A stretch of 64,000 bases of DNA from assembly GCA_965603095.1 (NCBI GenBank), contig CBFDBQ010000002.1:1-64000 (forward strand), in the 5' to 3' direction. A program made the position numbers and the translations under genes. Positions 1 to 8,519 of the stretch are shown in pieces; position 1 is the first letter of the stretch, and each line of letters starts with the position of its first letter. The notes under the pieces are model-generated. The model was not told the DNA's origin. It made no database searches and saw only the letters and a program-made list of their open reading frames with translations. The stretch comes from DAOVVL01 sp965603095. Lineage in GTDB: Bacteria; Pseudomonadota; Alphaproteobacteria; Rhodospirillales; Magnetovibrionaceae.

Positions 1-1118
1 AAGGCCAATATGAAAAGGTTGGCCAATTACAATATGACCGAATCCCTAAGCTGGAAAAACAATTAACCGCTGCCGAAAATACCGAACAGCATTCCATGTT
101 AGAAGAAGCCGTAACCGATGCCCATATCGCAGGCATTGTTTCGCGCTGGACCGGCATACCGGTTGACCGAATGATGGAATCAGAGCGGGAAAAGCTCCTA
201 AACATGGAAGACGAAATCCGCAAGCGGGTGGTCGGACAAGAAGAAGCACTGGTTTCAGTTTCCGATGCGGTGCGCCGGGCCCGGGCCGGCATCCAAGACC
301 CCAACCGACCCATAGGTTCGTTTTTGTTTCTTGGCCCAACAGGCGTTGGTAAAACCGAACTGACCAAAGCATTGGCCCAGTTTATGTTTGATGACGACAG
401 CGCACTTTTGCGCATTGATATGTCGGAATATATGGAAAAACATTCGGTCGCCCGCCTTATTGGCGCCCCTCCGGGATATGTTGGCTATGACGAAGGCGGT
501 GCCTTGACCGAAGCCGTGCGCAGGCGGCCCTATCAGGTCATATTGTTTGACGAGGTCGAAAAGGCCCATCCCGATGTATTTGATATAATGCTTCAGGTGT
601 TAGATGATGGGCGTTTGACCGATGGCCATGGCCGCACGGTAGATTTCCGCAACACCATAATTATTTTAACCTCTAACTTGGGTGGTGAAATACTAGCCTC
701 GCAAAAAGAAGGCGAAGACTCGTCTGCGGTGCGGGGTCAAGTAATGGAAGAAGTAAATCGTGCCTTCAGGCCCGAATTCATCAACCGCTTGGATGAAGTT
801 ATCTTGTTCCATCGCCTGTTCAGGGAAAACATGTCAGGCATTGTTGATATTCAACTGGGCAGGTTAGATAAGCTTTTGGCTGATCGTAAAATCACCCTTG
901 AATTAGATGATAACGCCAAAGAATGGCTGGCGGAAAAAGGCTTCGATCCGGTTTATGGCGCGCGTCCATTAAAACGCACCATTCAGCGCGCATTGCAAAA
1001 CCCACTGGCGGGCATGATTTTAGAAGGAAAAGTATCTGATGGCGACACCATAGCCATAAGTGCTAGCAAAGATGGCCTTGTGATTAATGGTGAGGTTATT
1101 TCAGAAGCGGCGGCTTAA
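1..1118 (+). CDS. clpB: ClpB disaggregase, C-terminal part (5' truncated by window)
   Basis: Hexameric AAA+ chaperone that pulls aggregated proteins apart with DnaK in the cytoplasm. The gene enters from the left edge; the first complete codon is at position 3, and the reading frame is open up to the ATG at 96, so the true start lies outside. Visible are the end of the middle linker (ending in a VSRWTGIPV segment), the second nucleotide-binding domain with Walker A GPTGVGKTE, the pore loop GYVGYDEGG, Walker B VILFDEVEKAH, sensor LTSNLG, and the small C-terminal domain with the GARPLKR sensor-2 motif. The VSRWTGIPV junction and coiled linker favour ClpB over ClpA. It converges on the next gene with an 11-base gap. 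Confidence 0.95.
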   Translation, partial: GQYEKVGQLQYDRIPKLEKQLTAAENTEQHSMLEEAVTDAHIAGIVSRWTGIPVDRMMESEREKLLNMEDEIRKRVVGQEEALVSVSDAVRRARAGIQDPNRPIGSFLFLGPTGVGKTELTKALAQFMFDDDSALLRIDMSEYMEKHSVARLIGAPPGYVGYDEGGALTEAVRRRPYQVILFDEVEKAHPDVFDIMLQVLDDGRLTDGHGRTVDFRNTIIILTSNLGGEILASQKEGEDSSAVRGQVMEEVNRAFRPEFINRLDEVILFHRLFRENMSGIVDIQLGRLDKLLADRKITLELDDNAKEWLAEKGFDPVYGARPLKRTIQRALQNPLAGMILEGKVSDGDTIAISASKDGLVINGEVISEAAA

Positions 1119-1129
1119 ATCGCGCCCGT

Positions 1130-1885
1130 TTAATCAACGCTAACCAGTGTAGTTTCAAATGCGCTACCGTTCCAATTATGTAACTGGTACAAGGGCTTGC
1201 CCTCTTGGCCCGGCTCGAACTCGCCCAGGCGATTATCAGCCGGCAATGATGGTACGCACGATGCGGTGCAGGTTGCCAATTGCACTGCATATTGGCGGTG
1301 CATGTGGCCGCAGAACATGTGGGCGACCTGTTTGTGCTGGGATATTAATTCCAAGAAAGCATCGGCCAATGCCGGGTCATCGAATTGGAACGGATATTTC
1401 GATGTGGTTACCTCGAACGGTGGGTGATGCATGAACAACGCGGTGGGTTTACTGGGCTGTTGTTTTAATAATTCATCTAAAATGCCCAACCGCACCGAAC
1501 AGGTGGTTCCCATGTTGTGTTCGCGGTGATGGGTATCCATGGCAATAAGGCGCACAGGGTACCCATCGATACTGTAAATAAGAAACCCTTCAACAATTTC
1601 AGCGTCAAAATCCTTTAGTCCAGCCACTAGGTTTTCAGCAATATCGCGATTGCCCCGCGCAAAATACGTTGGGATGTTTAAATCCTTCATGACGGTTTTG
1701 ACTGTTTGATAATATTCCGGCTTGCCGCCGTGGGTGACATCGCCCGTGTGCATTATTAGATCGGGCTTTTTATCCAGCCCGTTGATGTGGCGAACAAAAG
1801 ATTCCAGTGCCTTGATGCGCTCCAAAAATTTAGGATCATCATCGGCCACGGTAATATGGGTATCGGAAATTTGTGCTATTAGCAT
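1130..1885 (-). CDS. Calcineurin-like metallophosphoesterase (CpdA-like)
   Basis: Cytoplasmic two-metal phosphoesterase of the class III cyclic-nucleotide phosphodiesterase type. All signature blocks are present in order: DTH near residue 8, GDVTHGG near 48, GNRD near 78, MHHPPF in the middle and CGHMHRQ near the C-terminus. About 251 residues, the usual length. The longer frame begins at a TTG at 1903; the ATG at 1885 is preferred because the family core starts directly with the metal-binding DTH strand. No strong ribosome binding site is seen. Substrate could be cAMP, cGMP or another phosphodiester; the sequence does not decide. Confidence 0.82.
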   Translation of the reverse strand: MLIAQISDTHITVADDDPKFLERIKALESFVRHINGLDKKPDLIMHTGDVTHGGKPEYYQTVKTVMKDLNIPTYFARGNRDIAENLVAGLKDFDAEIVEGFLIYSIDGYPVRLIAMDTHHREHNMGTTCSVRLGILDELLKQQPSKPTALFMHHPPFEVTTSKYPFQFDDPALADAFLELISQHKQVAHMFCGHMHRQYAVQLATCTASCVPSLPADNRLGEFEPGQEGKPLYQLHNWNGSAFETTLVSVD

Positions 1886-1993
1886 TTGTTTTGTCCAAAA
1901 CAAATAAAATGACGAAAGGGGTGGTAAAGCAAAGCCGCGCGACCTGAATGGTGCGCGCGGACAAAGCTATTTACAGAAAATTACGAAAATGCC

Positions 1994-2152
1994 CTAAGGT
2001 CTTTTCGGTGTTTGGTAAGGAACTTCCTTCTGCCACTCGATCCATTCGGTCTTGTAGCCAACATAGCCTTTTTCGTTTACCGGCTGCTGCTTGGTTGTAT
2101 AATATTTGGTTATACCATCAGGAACTGGATCTTTTGCGTTTACGTTACCCAT
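1994..2152 (-). CDS. Small conserved-looking hypothetical protein, 52 aa
   Basis: A 52-residue open frame from an ATG at 2152 to a TAG. The product begins MGNVNAKDPVPDG and ends YQTPKRP; it is rich in Tyr, Trp, Lys, Pro and Gln, has no hydrophobic segment and no cysteine, and so looks like a small soluble protein or peptide. It lies in a stretch otherwise lacking any gene, in the same direction as the flanking SlyD-like gene and phosphoesterase. A weak GTGAG lies upstream of the start. I do not recognise a family. It is called on amino-acid composition and position, and could still be a chance frame. Confidence 0.5.
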   Translation of the reverse strand: MGNVNAKDPVPDGITKYYTTKQQPVNEKGYVGYKTEWIEWQKEVPYQTPKRP

Positions 2153-2296
2153 AATTAAACTCACTTATTGTTTTGTTAAAATTACCTATTATTTTGTAAA
2201 AAATTACTACGGTTACCTAAGAAAAATGACCGCTTTCATAGTAAAATATATAGTATTTGAGAGCCTAAGGAAAGCAACTTTTGCCCATTTTCTGCG

Positions 2297-2809
2297 TTAA
2301 ATCGGGACTTTATTGAGGTTTTTAAGCTCTTCTGGCTCCTCCACAATCGCACCGCCAAATTCTATTTCTTCATCGGTGGCATCGCGCACCGATAGAATTT
2401 CCAGCTTGAATATTACTTTGCGGCCGCACAGTGGATTGTTGCCGTCGACGGTCAAGGTTTTGTCGTCCATGCGTGTAACGATGAAGCTGCGAGGATTGCC
2501 GTCTTCGGTTTCCATGTGAATGGTCATGCCAACTTCACGGTATCCTTCTGGAACATTTTCGATATTGTCAGTAAAAACCAAGGTCTCATCCCGAGGGCCG
2601 TAGATTACGTTGCAATCAATAGGCACTTCGATAATGTCGCCAACGGTCTTGCCTACCAACTCATCGGTTACAGCAGAAGACATAACCGAATTGGTGCCAT
2701 GAACATAACCCAAAGGGAATTCCACATGGCTAAGGCGGTGACCTGTTTTTTGGTCAACCACTTCATAGGTCAGTTCGACAAACTTATTTTCTTCGATATT
2801 TTCTGTCAT
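2297..2809 (-). CDS. FKBP-type peptidyl-prolyl isomerase, SlyD-like
   Basis: Predicted cytoplasmic prolyl isomerase and chaperone of the SlyD type, 170 residues. The N-terminal half has the short FKBP barrel (VELTYEVVDQ, FPLGYVHG), the middle is an insert-in-flap segment, and the characteristic DGNNPLCGRKVIFKLEI block followed by VRDAT-EE marks the end of the FKBP fold, as in SlyD. The usual His-rich nickel-binding tail is missing; the tail is acidic instead. It sits downstream of aprBA in the same direction, beyond a terminator. It might help fold the Fe-S or flavin subunits, but that is inference from position only. Confidence 0.8.
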   Translation of the reverse strand: MTENIEENKFVELTYEVVDQKTGHRLSHVEFPLGYVHGTNSVMSSAVTDELVGKTVGDIIEVPIDCNVIYGPRDETLVFTDNIENVPEGYREVGMTIHMETEDGNPRSFIVTRMDDKTLTVDGNNPLCGRKVIFKLEILSVRDATDEEIEFGGAIVEEPEELKNLNKVPI

Positions 2810-2832
2810 GTTATATGCCTATTGCGGGTTAC

Positions 2833-3186
2833 CTAAAAAACCGACGCCCCAAAAATCTTGATTTCTTCCGCGTCATTATAGCCGAGAACCAGCCTGCCGA
2901 GCCATTCGCCATCTTTTTTTGTGCTTCTAACACGATAGAGAACGCTCACATGTTGGCCTCGGCGAATGATGCCAAGATAGTCGTAAACTTCTGATAGGTT
3001 GCGCGACAGTTCGCTGTTTGCAAATTGCTTGCCGACCTCAATTTCGTTCAAGCCCTCTATCAGGCTGTAGTCAAAATTGCGGATAAATTTTCCGTACTCA
3101 CCATCGTTGGAAGCTCTTACGAGCTCGGTCCACAGCGGTTCGGCAACGGCCAGAATTTCATCATCGGTTAGTTCTATAATGTTCAT
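2833..3186 (-). CDS. Hypothetical protein, 117 aa, linked to apr cluster
   Basis: Soluble 117-residue protein without signal peptide, membrane segment or cysteines. It starts at an ATG preceded by GAGG at good spacing. The sequence is acidic and has an alternating pattern (YDYLGIIRRGQHVSVLYRVRS, then WLGRLVLGYND) suggesting a small alpha/beta or cystatin-like fold. I recognise no catalytic motif and no named family. It lies just after the terminator-like hairpins behind aprA and 23 bases before the SlyD-like gene, so the two probably form a unit. Function unknown. Confidence 0.7.
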   Translation of the reverse strand: MNIIELTDDEILAVAEPLWTELVRASNDGEYGKFIRNFDYSLIEGLNEIEVGKQFANSELSRNLSEVYDYLGIIRRGQHVSVLYRVRSTKKDGEWLGRLVLGYNDAEEIKIFGASVF

Positions 3187-3228
3187 TTGCGTCCTCGGTC
3201 ACATCGGAAGGGGAATTTTTCAGGGGCA

Positions 3229-3304
3229 CAAAAAAAGACCAACATGTGAGTGCCGATCTTTTTTTTAGGTCCCGGCAGAAGCTCAATTTGAGATTCTGCC
3301 GGGG
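3229..3304 (-). terminator. Double hairpin behind aprA
   Basis: Two hairpins follow the aprA stop. A 10-bp perfect stem pairs 3271-3280 with 3294-3303. Next to it, an A-run and a T-run at about 3230-3239 and 3257-3266 can pair (AAAAAAGA with TCTTTTTT), which gives a bidirectional intrinsic terminator. It separates aprBA from the 117-aa gene. Confidence 0.6.
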
Positions 3305-3316
3305 TGTCTTAAAATA

Positions 3317-5200
3317 TTACTCGGCTGCTTGAGCTTCGTTCTCATCAACCAAGTGATACAATGGTGCTTTTTCCATTGTGTATGCGCCAGTTTTTGGATC
3401 ACGACGAGACACGGTAAGTACATGCCAGTTAGCATCATCCAGTTTCATGGCGTCACCACGATAGTAGTAACCAGGCCAACGAGTTTCCTTGCGGAACAAG
3501 GTATGCTGCATCACACACTCGGACGTACGATGGCGGTGCTTAACTTCCCAAGCACGTAGCAATTCGTGAGTGTCCTTGGCTGCAATCTTTTCAAGATCTT
3601 CTTCCATGATCTTGAGCTTCTTGAGGCCCATGCTCAGCAGTTTATCGTTGGTCACGTAGTTAACAGTCACACCAGCACAATATTCGTCCATCAATTTTTG
3701 TAGACGGTCGAGGAACTGACGTGGGTTGAGGTAGTTAGGGTTAACATCACCAGCCACGATTTCGTTACGGTGCACTTTGTAATGCTCCATCGGACGGAAG
3801 ATATCTTCCTTGAGATCACTGATCTGCTTGTCGGAAACATTGATACCTTCGGCTTTGCCGTCATCAATGTATTTACAAGCTGATTTAGCAGCAATGCGAC
3901 CTTCGGTGAACGAACCAGATGAGAACGCGTGTGGCGTGCCGCCAACCGCATCACCAGCACCGAACAAACCTTCAACCGTCATCATGCGGTTATAGCCCCA
4001 CTGATATTCTGGCGGAGAAAGATCTTCTGGGCCAGAGCACCATGCGCCACTGCCAGTGGCATGCGAGCCCATAACATATGGCTCAGACGTGGTTAGTTCA
4101 GGGTTTTCGTTCTTTGGATCAACGTCGGTCGCTGCCCATAACACGGCTTGACCAACGGTCATGCCCAAGAAGTTATGCCAACCAATTTCCTCAAGATGAG
4201 GATCTTGGAACGAGTGCATGGTTACCATGTGAATGGGGCCACGTCCGGCGTTCACTTCGTTAATTATAGCGTGGTTACGCAGGCAGGTCGGGATCGGGCG
4301 ATGGGTAGCATGTGAAAGTTCCGGATCCAGGTATTCCTTGCCAACCATCTTTTGTAGGTCAGGGAACCATTTAGATTCGTACTCTTCGCCATAGGCGTTC
4401 TGCGTATAAGTTTTAAGGTGAAGGAAATATGCGCCAACTGGGCCATAACCATCCTTAAAACGAGCTAGCACGATGCGGTTTTCCATCTGGGTCATTTTAG
4501 CGCCAGCGTTAATCATCAACGCATAAGCCGAACCTGACGACCATGGTGCATACCAAACACGGCCAGAGCCTTCACCCGTTGAACGTGGCTTAAAGATGTT
4601 AGAAGCGCCACCGGCACCACAAACCACAGTCTTGGATTTAAACACGTGGAAGTCACCTGTACGGACGTTGAAGCCAACGGCACCGGCAACGCGGTTTTCC
4701 TTGGCGTCATCCATCAAAAGGTGGGTGATGCAAACACGGTTATAAACCTTGTCAGCCGAATTTTTAGCGGCTTCAGCCACCATCGGCTTGTAGGATTCGC
4801 CGTGGATCATAATCTGCCAGCGACCTTCGCGCAGGTAAGTGCCCTTTTCCTTGTCGCGCATGATGGGCATGCCCCATTCTTCGAACTGGTGAACAGCTGA
4901 ATCAACGTGACGTGCCATATCAAACAGCAAATCTTCACGCACCATGCCCATAAGATCGATACGTGCATAACGCACGTGATCTTCTGGATTGTTTTCACCA
5001 AAACGGGTTCCCATGTAGCAGTTAATTGCATAGAGACCCTGAGCAACAGCACCGGAACGGTCAATGTTGGCTTTTTCGGCAATGATGATCTTCTTGTCTT
5101 GACCCCAGTAGCGGGCTTCAAAAGCGGCACCAGTGCCACCAAGTCCGGCACCAGCGACGAGAATATCAATGTTGTCTTCGACTACGGTTTTATAAGCCAT
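3317..5200 (-). CDS. aprA: Adenylylsulfate (APS) reductase, alpha subunit
   Basis: FAD-containing catalytic subunit interconverting APS and sulfite plus AMP, in the cytoplasm next to the membrane. The 627 residues match dissimilatory AprA. The FAD Rossmann motif GAGLGGTGAA is at residues 17-26, followed by the AprA-typical segments RSGAVAQGLYAINCY near 48 and GRWQIMIHGESYKP near 126; the C-terminus carries the conserved HRTSECVMQHTLFRKETRWPG-like region. The stop of aprB and the start of aprA share one base (TAATG), showing translational coupling. With Sat and AprM and no reductive dsr or qmo genes seen in this window, the oxidative direction (sulfite to APS) is more likely; this is inference. 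Confidence 0.96.
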   Translation of the reverse strand: MAYKTVVEDNIDILVAGAGLGGTGAAFEARYWGQDKKIIIAEKANIDRSGAVAQGLYAINCYMGTRFGENNPEDHVRYARIDLMGMVREDLLFDMARHVDSAVHQFEEWGMPIMRDKEKGTYLREGRWQIMIHGESYKPMVAEAAKNSADKVYNRVCITHLLMDDAKENRVAGAVGFNVRTGDFHVFKSKTVVCGAGGASNIFKPRSTGEGSGRVWYAPWSSGSAYALMINAGAKMTQMENRIVLARFKDGYGPVGAYFLHLKTYTQNAYGEEYESKWFPDLQKMVGKEYLDPELSHATHRPIPTCLRNHAIINEVNAGRGPIHMVTMHSFQDPHLEEIGWHNFLGMTVGQAVLWAATDVDPKNENPELTTSEPYVMGSHATGSGAWCSGPEDLSPPEYQWGYNRMMTVEGLFGAGDAVGGTPHAFSSGSFTEGRIAAKSACKYIDDGKAEGINVSDKQISDLKEDIFRPMEHYKVHRNEIVAGDVNPNYLNPRQFLDRLQKLMDEYCAGVTVNYVTNDKLLSMGLKKLKIMEEDLEKIAAKDTHELLRAWEVKHRHRTSECVMQHTLFRKETRWPGYYYRGDAMKLDDANWHVLTVSRRDPKTGAYTMEKAPLYHLVDENEAQAAE

Positions 5201-5682
5201 TAGTATTGAATCCCTTCTTTCAGCTTGAGGCCGTTAGACTTCAAGGTGTGTATGTCGCCATCATCCATGCGGATATACTTAGGCTCGTTATACAGCAGTT
5301 GGCTGTCGCGCTGTTCCTTAGTTGGTGCAGGCGCTTCGCTGAGTTTTGGAATACCCGAACCCCAAGGCTTGGTAGTGATGGGAGCCAGCAGGTTTATTTC
5401 TTTCTCGCCGTTGCGGAACTTGATGCGCCAGGCAATTACGCCTTTTTCTTCATCACGGTCCACGCGAACACTGTGGCCCAGTGGTGCGAAGTCAGCATAA
5501 CCACGAACATCAATTGCGTTCTGTGGGCAGGCTTTTACACAGGAATAGCATTCCCAGCACATGTTTGGTTCAATGTTATAGGCACGACGGTAGGTTGTAT
5601 CGATGTGCATGATGTCGGACGGGCATATATCAACGCAGTGTCCGCAACCATCACATCTTGTCATATAGACGAAAGTAGGCAT
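5200..5682 (-). CDS. aprB: Adenylylsulfate (APS) reductase, beta subunit
   Basis: Ferredoxin-like electron-transfer subunit that passes electrons between AprA flavin and the membrane partner. Two [4Fe-4S] cluster motifs are visible: Cys10, 13, 16, 20 and Cys42, 45, 48, 52, the second including the WECYSC signature of AprB. The C-terminal half (residues 75-160) is the arm that wraps around AprA in known structures. Length 160 fits the family. It lies between aprM (40-base gap) and aprA (one-base overlap), all in the minus direction. Confidence 0.96.
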   Translation of the reverse strand: MPTFVYMTRCDGCGHCVDICPSDIMHIDTTYRRAYNIEPNMCWECYSCVKACPQNAIDVRGYADFAPLGHSVRVDRDEEKGVIAWRIKFRNGEKEINLLAPITTKPWGSGIPKLSEAPAPTKEQRDSQLLYNEPKYIRMDDGDIHTLKSNGLKLKEGIQY

Positions 5683-5722
5683 TTTATTTTCCTTACATCT
5701 TTAAAGAATGTTTCAGATTGAT

Positions 5723-6568
5723 CTAGTGGTGGTTTGGAGCTTCGCGCTTGATTCCAGGCCCCATGTTAGGCGGGTTAACACCCATGTATTCCGGAATATC
5801 AGGAAACCGTTTCTGCAATTCAGGATCAGTCAGATCGACTGGCGCAGGTAGGTTCTGATTGGAACCATCCGCTTTGAGCATCCGTTTTTGAAACGCAGCA
5901 GCCGGTTTGAAGAACATATGTGCGAATTTCGACCACATCACACCAGCGAACAATACGGTAGCAGCGATGATGAATAAGCCCAAGAACACGGTGGTCCAAG
6001 TCTCGACACTATTTGCCTGCATGAATGACCAAACAAAACCAAATGTGGTGGTGCCCAGTAGCGACAGAATGAACATGTCGGCGCGCACGATGCGATACCA
6101 AGGAACGCCTTCGGATGCCACATCAACGCGGATGAAGAACCAGAACCAGTATCCACCGAACATAACCATTGCGGCGCCTAGGTGCCAAACCTGCGACACG
6201 ATACTCGGTGCTGCATGGCTAGGGTAGGCAAATACCAAAGCAATGGTTGATAAGAGGAACAGGATGAACCCGTACATTGTGAATAGGTGTGATATGCGGC
6301 GTTTTGGATTGCAAAATTCACCGGAAGTGGCCACATCGACTACAACGGTTTGAATTGCGATACCGACTGTTTCACCGGCACCAACCACGCGTTCGCGGTC
6401 GGCTTTGGCTTTTTCGCCTTTTTCGAAGAAAAATTGAGCACTTTTCTTGTGGAGCATATCCAAAACGGTACCGCCAACAACCAGGATGGCCATCAAGATG
6501 ACATATCCTTGGATAACGTTGAGCGGGATGGTTGTTACAAGATCAGCGAACGGATTACTAGTGAACAT
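5723..6568 (-). CDS. aprM: AprM-type membrane anchor of APS reductase
   Basis: Integral membrane protein expected to link AprBA to the quinone pool, as proposed for bacteria that lack QmoABC. The ATG at 6568 is chosen because GGGGAGGA stands just before it; a longer frame to 6631 runs through repeats in the leader. The 281-residue product has hydrophobic segments near 17-37, 97-115, 128-147, 165-184 and 192-211, resembling the HdrE/NarI-like cytochrome b fold. Histidines at 94, 118, 129 and 217 could bind heme. The tail after residue 220 is polar and Pro-rich and probably cytoplasmic. Assignment rests on gene order sat-aprM-aprB-aprA and membrane topology. Confidence 0.85.
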   Translation of the reverse strand: MFTSNPFADLVTTIPLNVIQGYVILMAILVVGGTVLDMLHKKSAQFFFEKGEKAKADRERVVGAGETVGIAIQTVVVDVATSGEFCNPKRRISHLFTMYGFILFLLSTIALVFAYPSHAAPSIVSQVWHLGAAMVMFGGYWFWFFIRVDVASEGVPWYRIVRADMFILSLLGTTTFGFVWSFMQANSVETWTTVFLGLFIIAATVLFAGVMWSKFAHMFFKPAAAFQKRMLKADGSNQNLPAPVDLTDPELQKRFPDIPEYMGVNPPNMGPGIKREAPNHH

Positions 6569-6961
6569 TAAGTCCTCCCCTATTGAGATGGTAGATTTTT
6601 GATAAACATACAGAAGCAAGTCCCCATACATTGTTATTAGTTATGATGAGTCCCCATACATTAGCGAGACAGTATATAAATGAATTATCATTTATCAACC
6701 AGAATGTCTGATCATTCGCAATTAAAAGAGAAATTGGAATCTTTTGGTAATATATATGAAAAGTTTTTTATTATTTTCAGCAAGATATAAACAATATTCG
6801 ATCTATTCCATGTTTTGATAGCTGTGCTGTTGGGGCGCTTTTTCCCCATATTTCAGCTGTGGCCAGCTGTTTTATGCCCATTCGGGCCTTTCCCTCCCTA
6901 GAATCTGTCCAGAATCCAGTAGGAATCTCATAGAAATCCGGGGAATCCGGGAATTTGGCAT
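6569..6961. promoter_or_regulatory. Leader region of aprMBA with repeated TATGGGGA motifs
   Basis: No gene is supported here. A 14-bp direct repeat (minus strand AATGTATGGGGACT) occurs at 6619-6632 and 6649-6662, exactly 30 bp apart (about three helical turns). A third shorter TATGGGGA stands at 6843-6850. The spacing and place, 50-95 bases before the aprM start, suggest an operator for the apr operon. The rest is AT-rich with a CAGCTG-type inverted repeat near 6855. Confidence 0.45.
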
Positions 6962-7007
6962 AATAAAAAATGGGGGCGCCCAAGGATTTATCCTTAAGGC
7001 ACCCCCA
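6962..7007 (-). terminator. Rho-independent terminator of sat
   Basis: On the minus strand a GC-rich stem (TGGGGGTGCC with GGCGCCCCCA, plus an inner AAGGA/TCCTT pairing) is followed by ATTTTTTATT. It lies 33 bases after the sat stop and separates sat from aprM. Confidence 0.85.
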
Positions 7008-7039
7008 CATCCGTGTGCAGTTTTAGCTATTTGAAGGAG

Positions 7040-8221
7040 TTACTTCAAATCTGCGTAGTACGCTTGCAATACCTTGACCACTTCTGGCCGCGAAAATTCA
7101 GGCGGGATGTCTTCGCCCGCTTCTAGCATTTCGCGTTGTTTGGTTCCGGAAATTGACACGTGGTGCTCTGCGTCGTGCGGACAGGTCTTGGCTGTGGCCA
7201 TGCCCATGCACTTACTGCAATAGAACGTGATGTCAATTTTCAGCGAAACAGTTTCAAGCGCACCGTCCCACAGCTTGTCGAATATGTGCTGTGCATCAAA
7301 CGGACCATAATAATCGCCCACGCCCGCATGGTCGCGCCCAACAATCAGGTGTGAACAGCCATAGTTCTGGCGGATAAGCGCGTGGAACAATGCTTCGCGT
7401 GGCCCGGCATAACGCATTTCGATGGGATAACCTGCCTGAATAACCGTTCCCGCCACGAAATAGTTGTCTATCATTGCTTGGATAGCCTTGGTGCGGGTTT
7501 CGGCTGGAATGTCGCCAGGTTTTAGTTTGCCTAGAACTTGGTGGATGTAGACGCCATCGGTAACTTCGACCGCGATTTTTGCCAGGTGTTCGTGCGAGCG
7601 GTGCATAGGGTTGCGGGTTTGGAACGCGGCAACCTTGGACCAGCCTTTTTCTGCAAATTCGGCGCGGGCTTCGGCTGGGCGCTGATACAAATCGCCAAAC
7701 AGGGAAGGGAACTCGCCTTCGTCGATGACCGTCACCGGACCGGCTAGGCAGACGTCCTTTTGTTCATTTACCTTTTGCACACCCGGGTGATCGTTATCGG
7801 TGGTGGTATAGACGTGCTGGGCCTCGAACGCCTTATCTTCTGCTGTGAAATTATATTTTTCGGTTACTTCCATGATGGCCATGATGAGGCCGGTTTCTTC
7901 CTCAACTAGCGCAACCTCTTCACCGTCGCCGATTGTATCGGCAAGGGCCTTGTCCGCTGATAATGTGACGGGAATGGGCCAGAACAGACCGTTTTTTAGC
8001 TTCATATCGGCGCATACACCATGCCAATCGTCATGTCCCATGAAACCATCGAGCGGTGTATATGCGCCCATGGAAAACATCAAAACGTCAGACGTTTCCT
8101 TGCTAGACATTGGGACCTGTTTTAGGTTTGCAGCACGTTTTTTGAGATCGCTGCGTTCCGTTTCCGTTGCCAGCAACGGTTTAAGCCCCTCTCCCCCGTG
8201 GGGTTGAACCAAATGTGACAT
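7040..8221 (-). CDS. sat: Sulfate adenylyltransferase (ATP sulfurylase), homomeric type
   Basis: Cytoplasmic enzyme converting APS and pyrophosphate to ATP and sulfate, or the reverse. The 393 residues contain the nucleotide motif QTRNPMHRSHE at 201-211, GRDHAGVG at 295-302 and ISGTKQREML at 357-366, plus a Cys-rich zinc site (CSKC at 335-338, Cys347, His352-353) typical of the dissimilatory Sat form. AGGGAGAT precedes the ATG at good spacing. It has its own terminator and leads the minus-strand sulfur cluster. Together with AprBA it would complete sulfite oxidation with substrate-level ATP formation; the direction is inferred. Confidence 0.96.
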   Translation of the reverse strand: MSHLVQPHGGEGLKPLLATETERSDLKKRAANLKQVPMSSKETSDVLMFSMGAYTPLDGFMGHDDWHGVCADMKLKNGLFWPIPVTLSADKALADTIGDGEEVALVEEETGLIMAIMEVTEKYNFTAEDKAFEAQHVYTTTDNDHPGVQKVNEQKDVCLAGPVTVIDEGEFPSLFGDLYQRPAEARAEFAEKGWSKVAAFQTRNPMHRSHEHLAKIAVEVTDGVYIHQVLGKLKPGDIPAETRTKAIQAMIDNYFVAGTVIQAGYPIEMRYAGPREALFHALIRQNYGCSHLIVGRDHAGVGDYYGPFDAQHIFDKLWDGALETVSLKIDITFYCSKCMGMATAKTCPHDAEHHVSISGTKQREMLEAGEDIPPEFSRPEVVKVLQAYYADLK

Positions 8222-8519
8222 ACTATCTCCCTCTCTTTTGTGGTTTTGACTGTGTTAGGCCCTGTTTAAAAATTACATGATCAAAAATTATGGGGCCAAA
8301 AATTATATCGAGATGCTTTTTAGCAAAATATTTGTGATTATTACCATCGTAAATTAAAAAAATAAAATATAAACGAGTGCTAATATAGCTTATGGCATCT
8401 ATCCGCTTGGAACTATTGAAAAAGTTGTATGAAAAAAGGCAATGGCAAACAGAGTGGAAGTATTCCAAACTAGTATGCGTTCTAAAAAAATAGGCTGATT
8501 TTAAGAAAAGGTTTTAAAA
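8222..8519. other. Divergent intergenic region, sat / cation transporter
   Basis: 298 AT-rich bases between divergent genes, which must hold both promoters. I see no convincing -35/-10 pair, RNA gene or repeat. A 33-codon frame at about 8393-8494 is too short and poorly placed to call. Confidence 0.5.

Noticed and set aside
5206..5721. 171-aa frame antisense to aprB
   Set aside because: aprB is certain from its eight cluster cysteines; the antisense frame is a shadow.
6777..7010. 77-aa minus-strand frame between sat and aprM
   Set aside because: Its start lies in the hairpin of the sat terminator, it has no ribosome binding site, and the composition is not protein-like.
8393..8494. 33-codon frame between sat and the cation transporter
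   Set aside because: Very short, no ribosome binding site, and lies in the expected promoter region.
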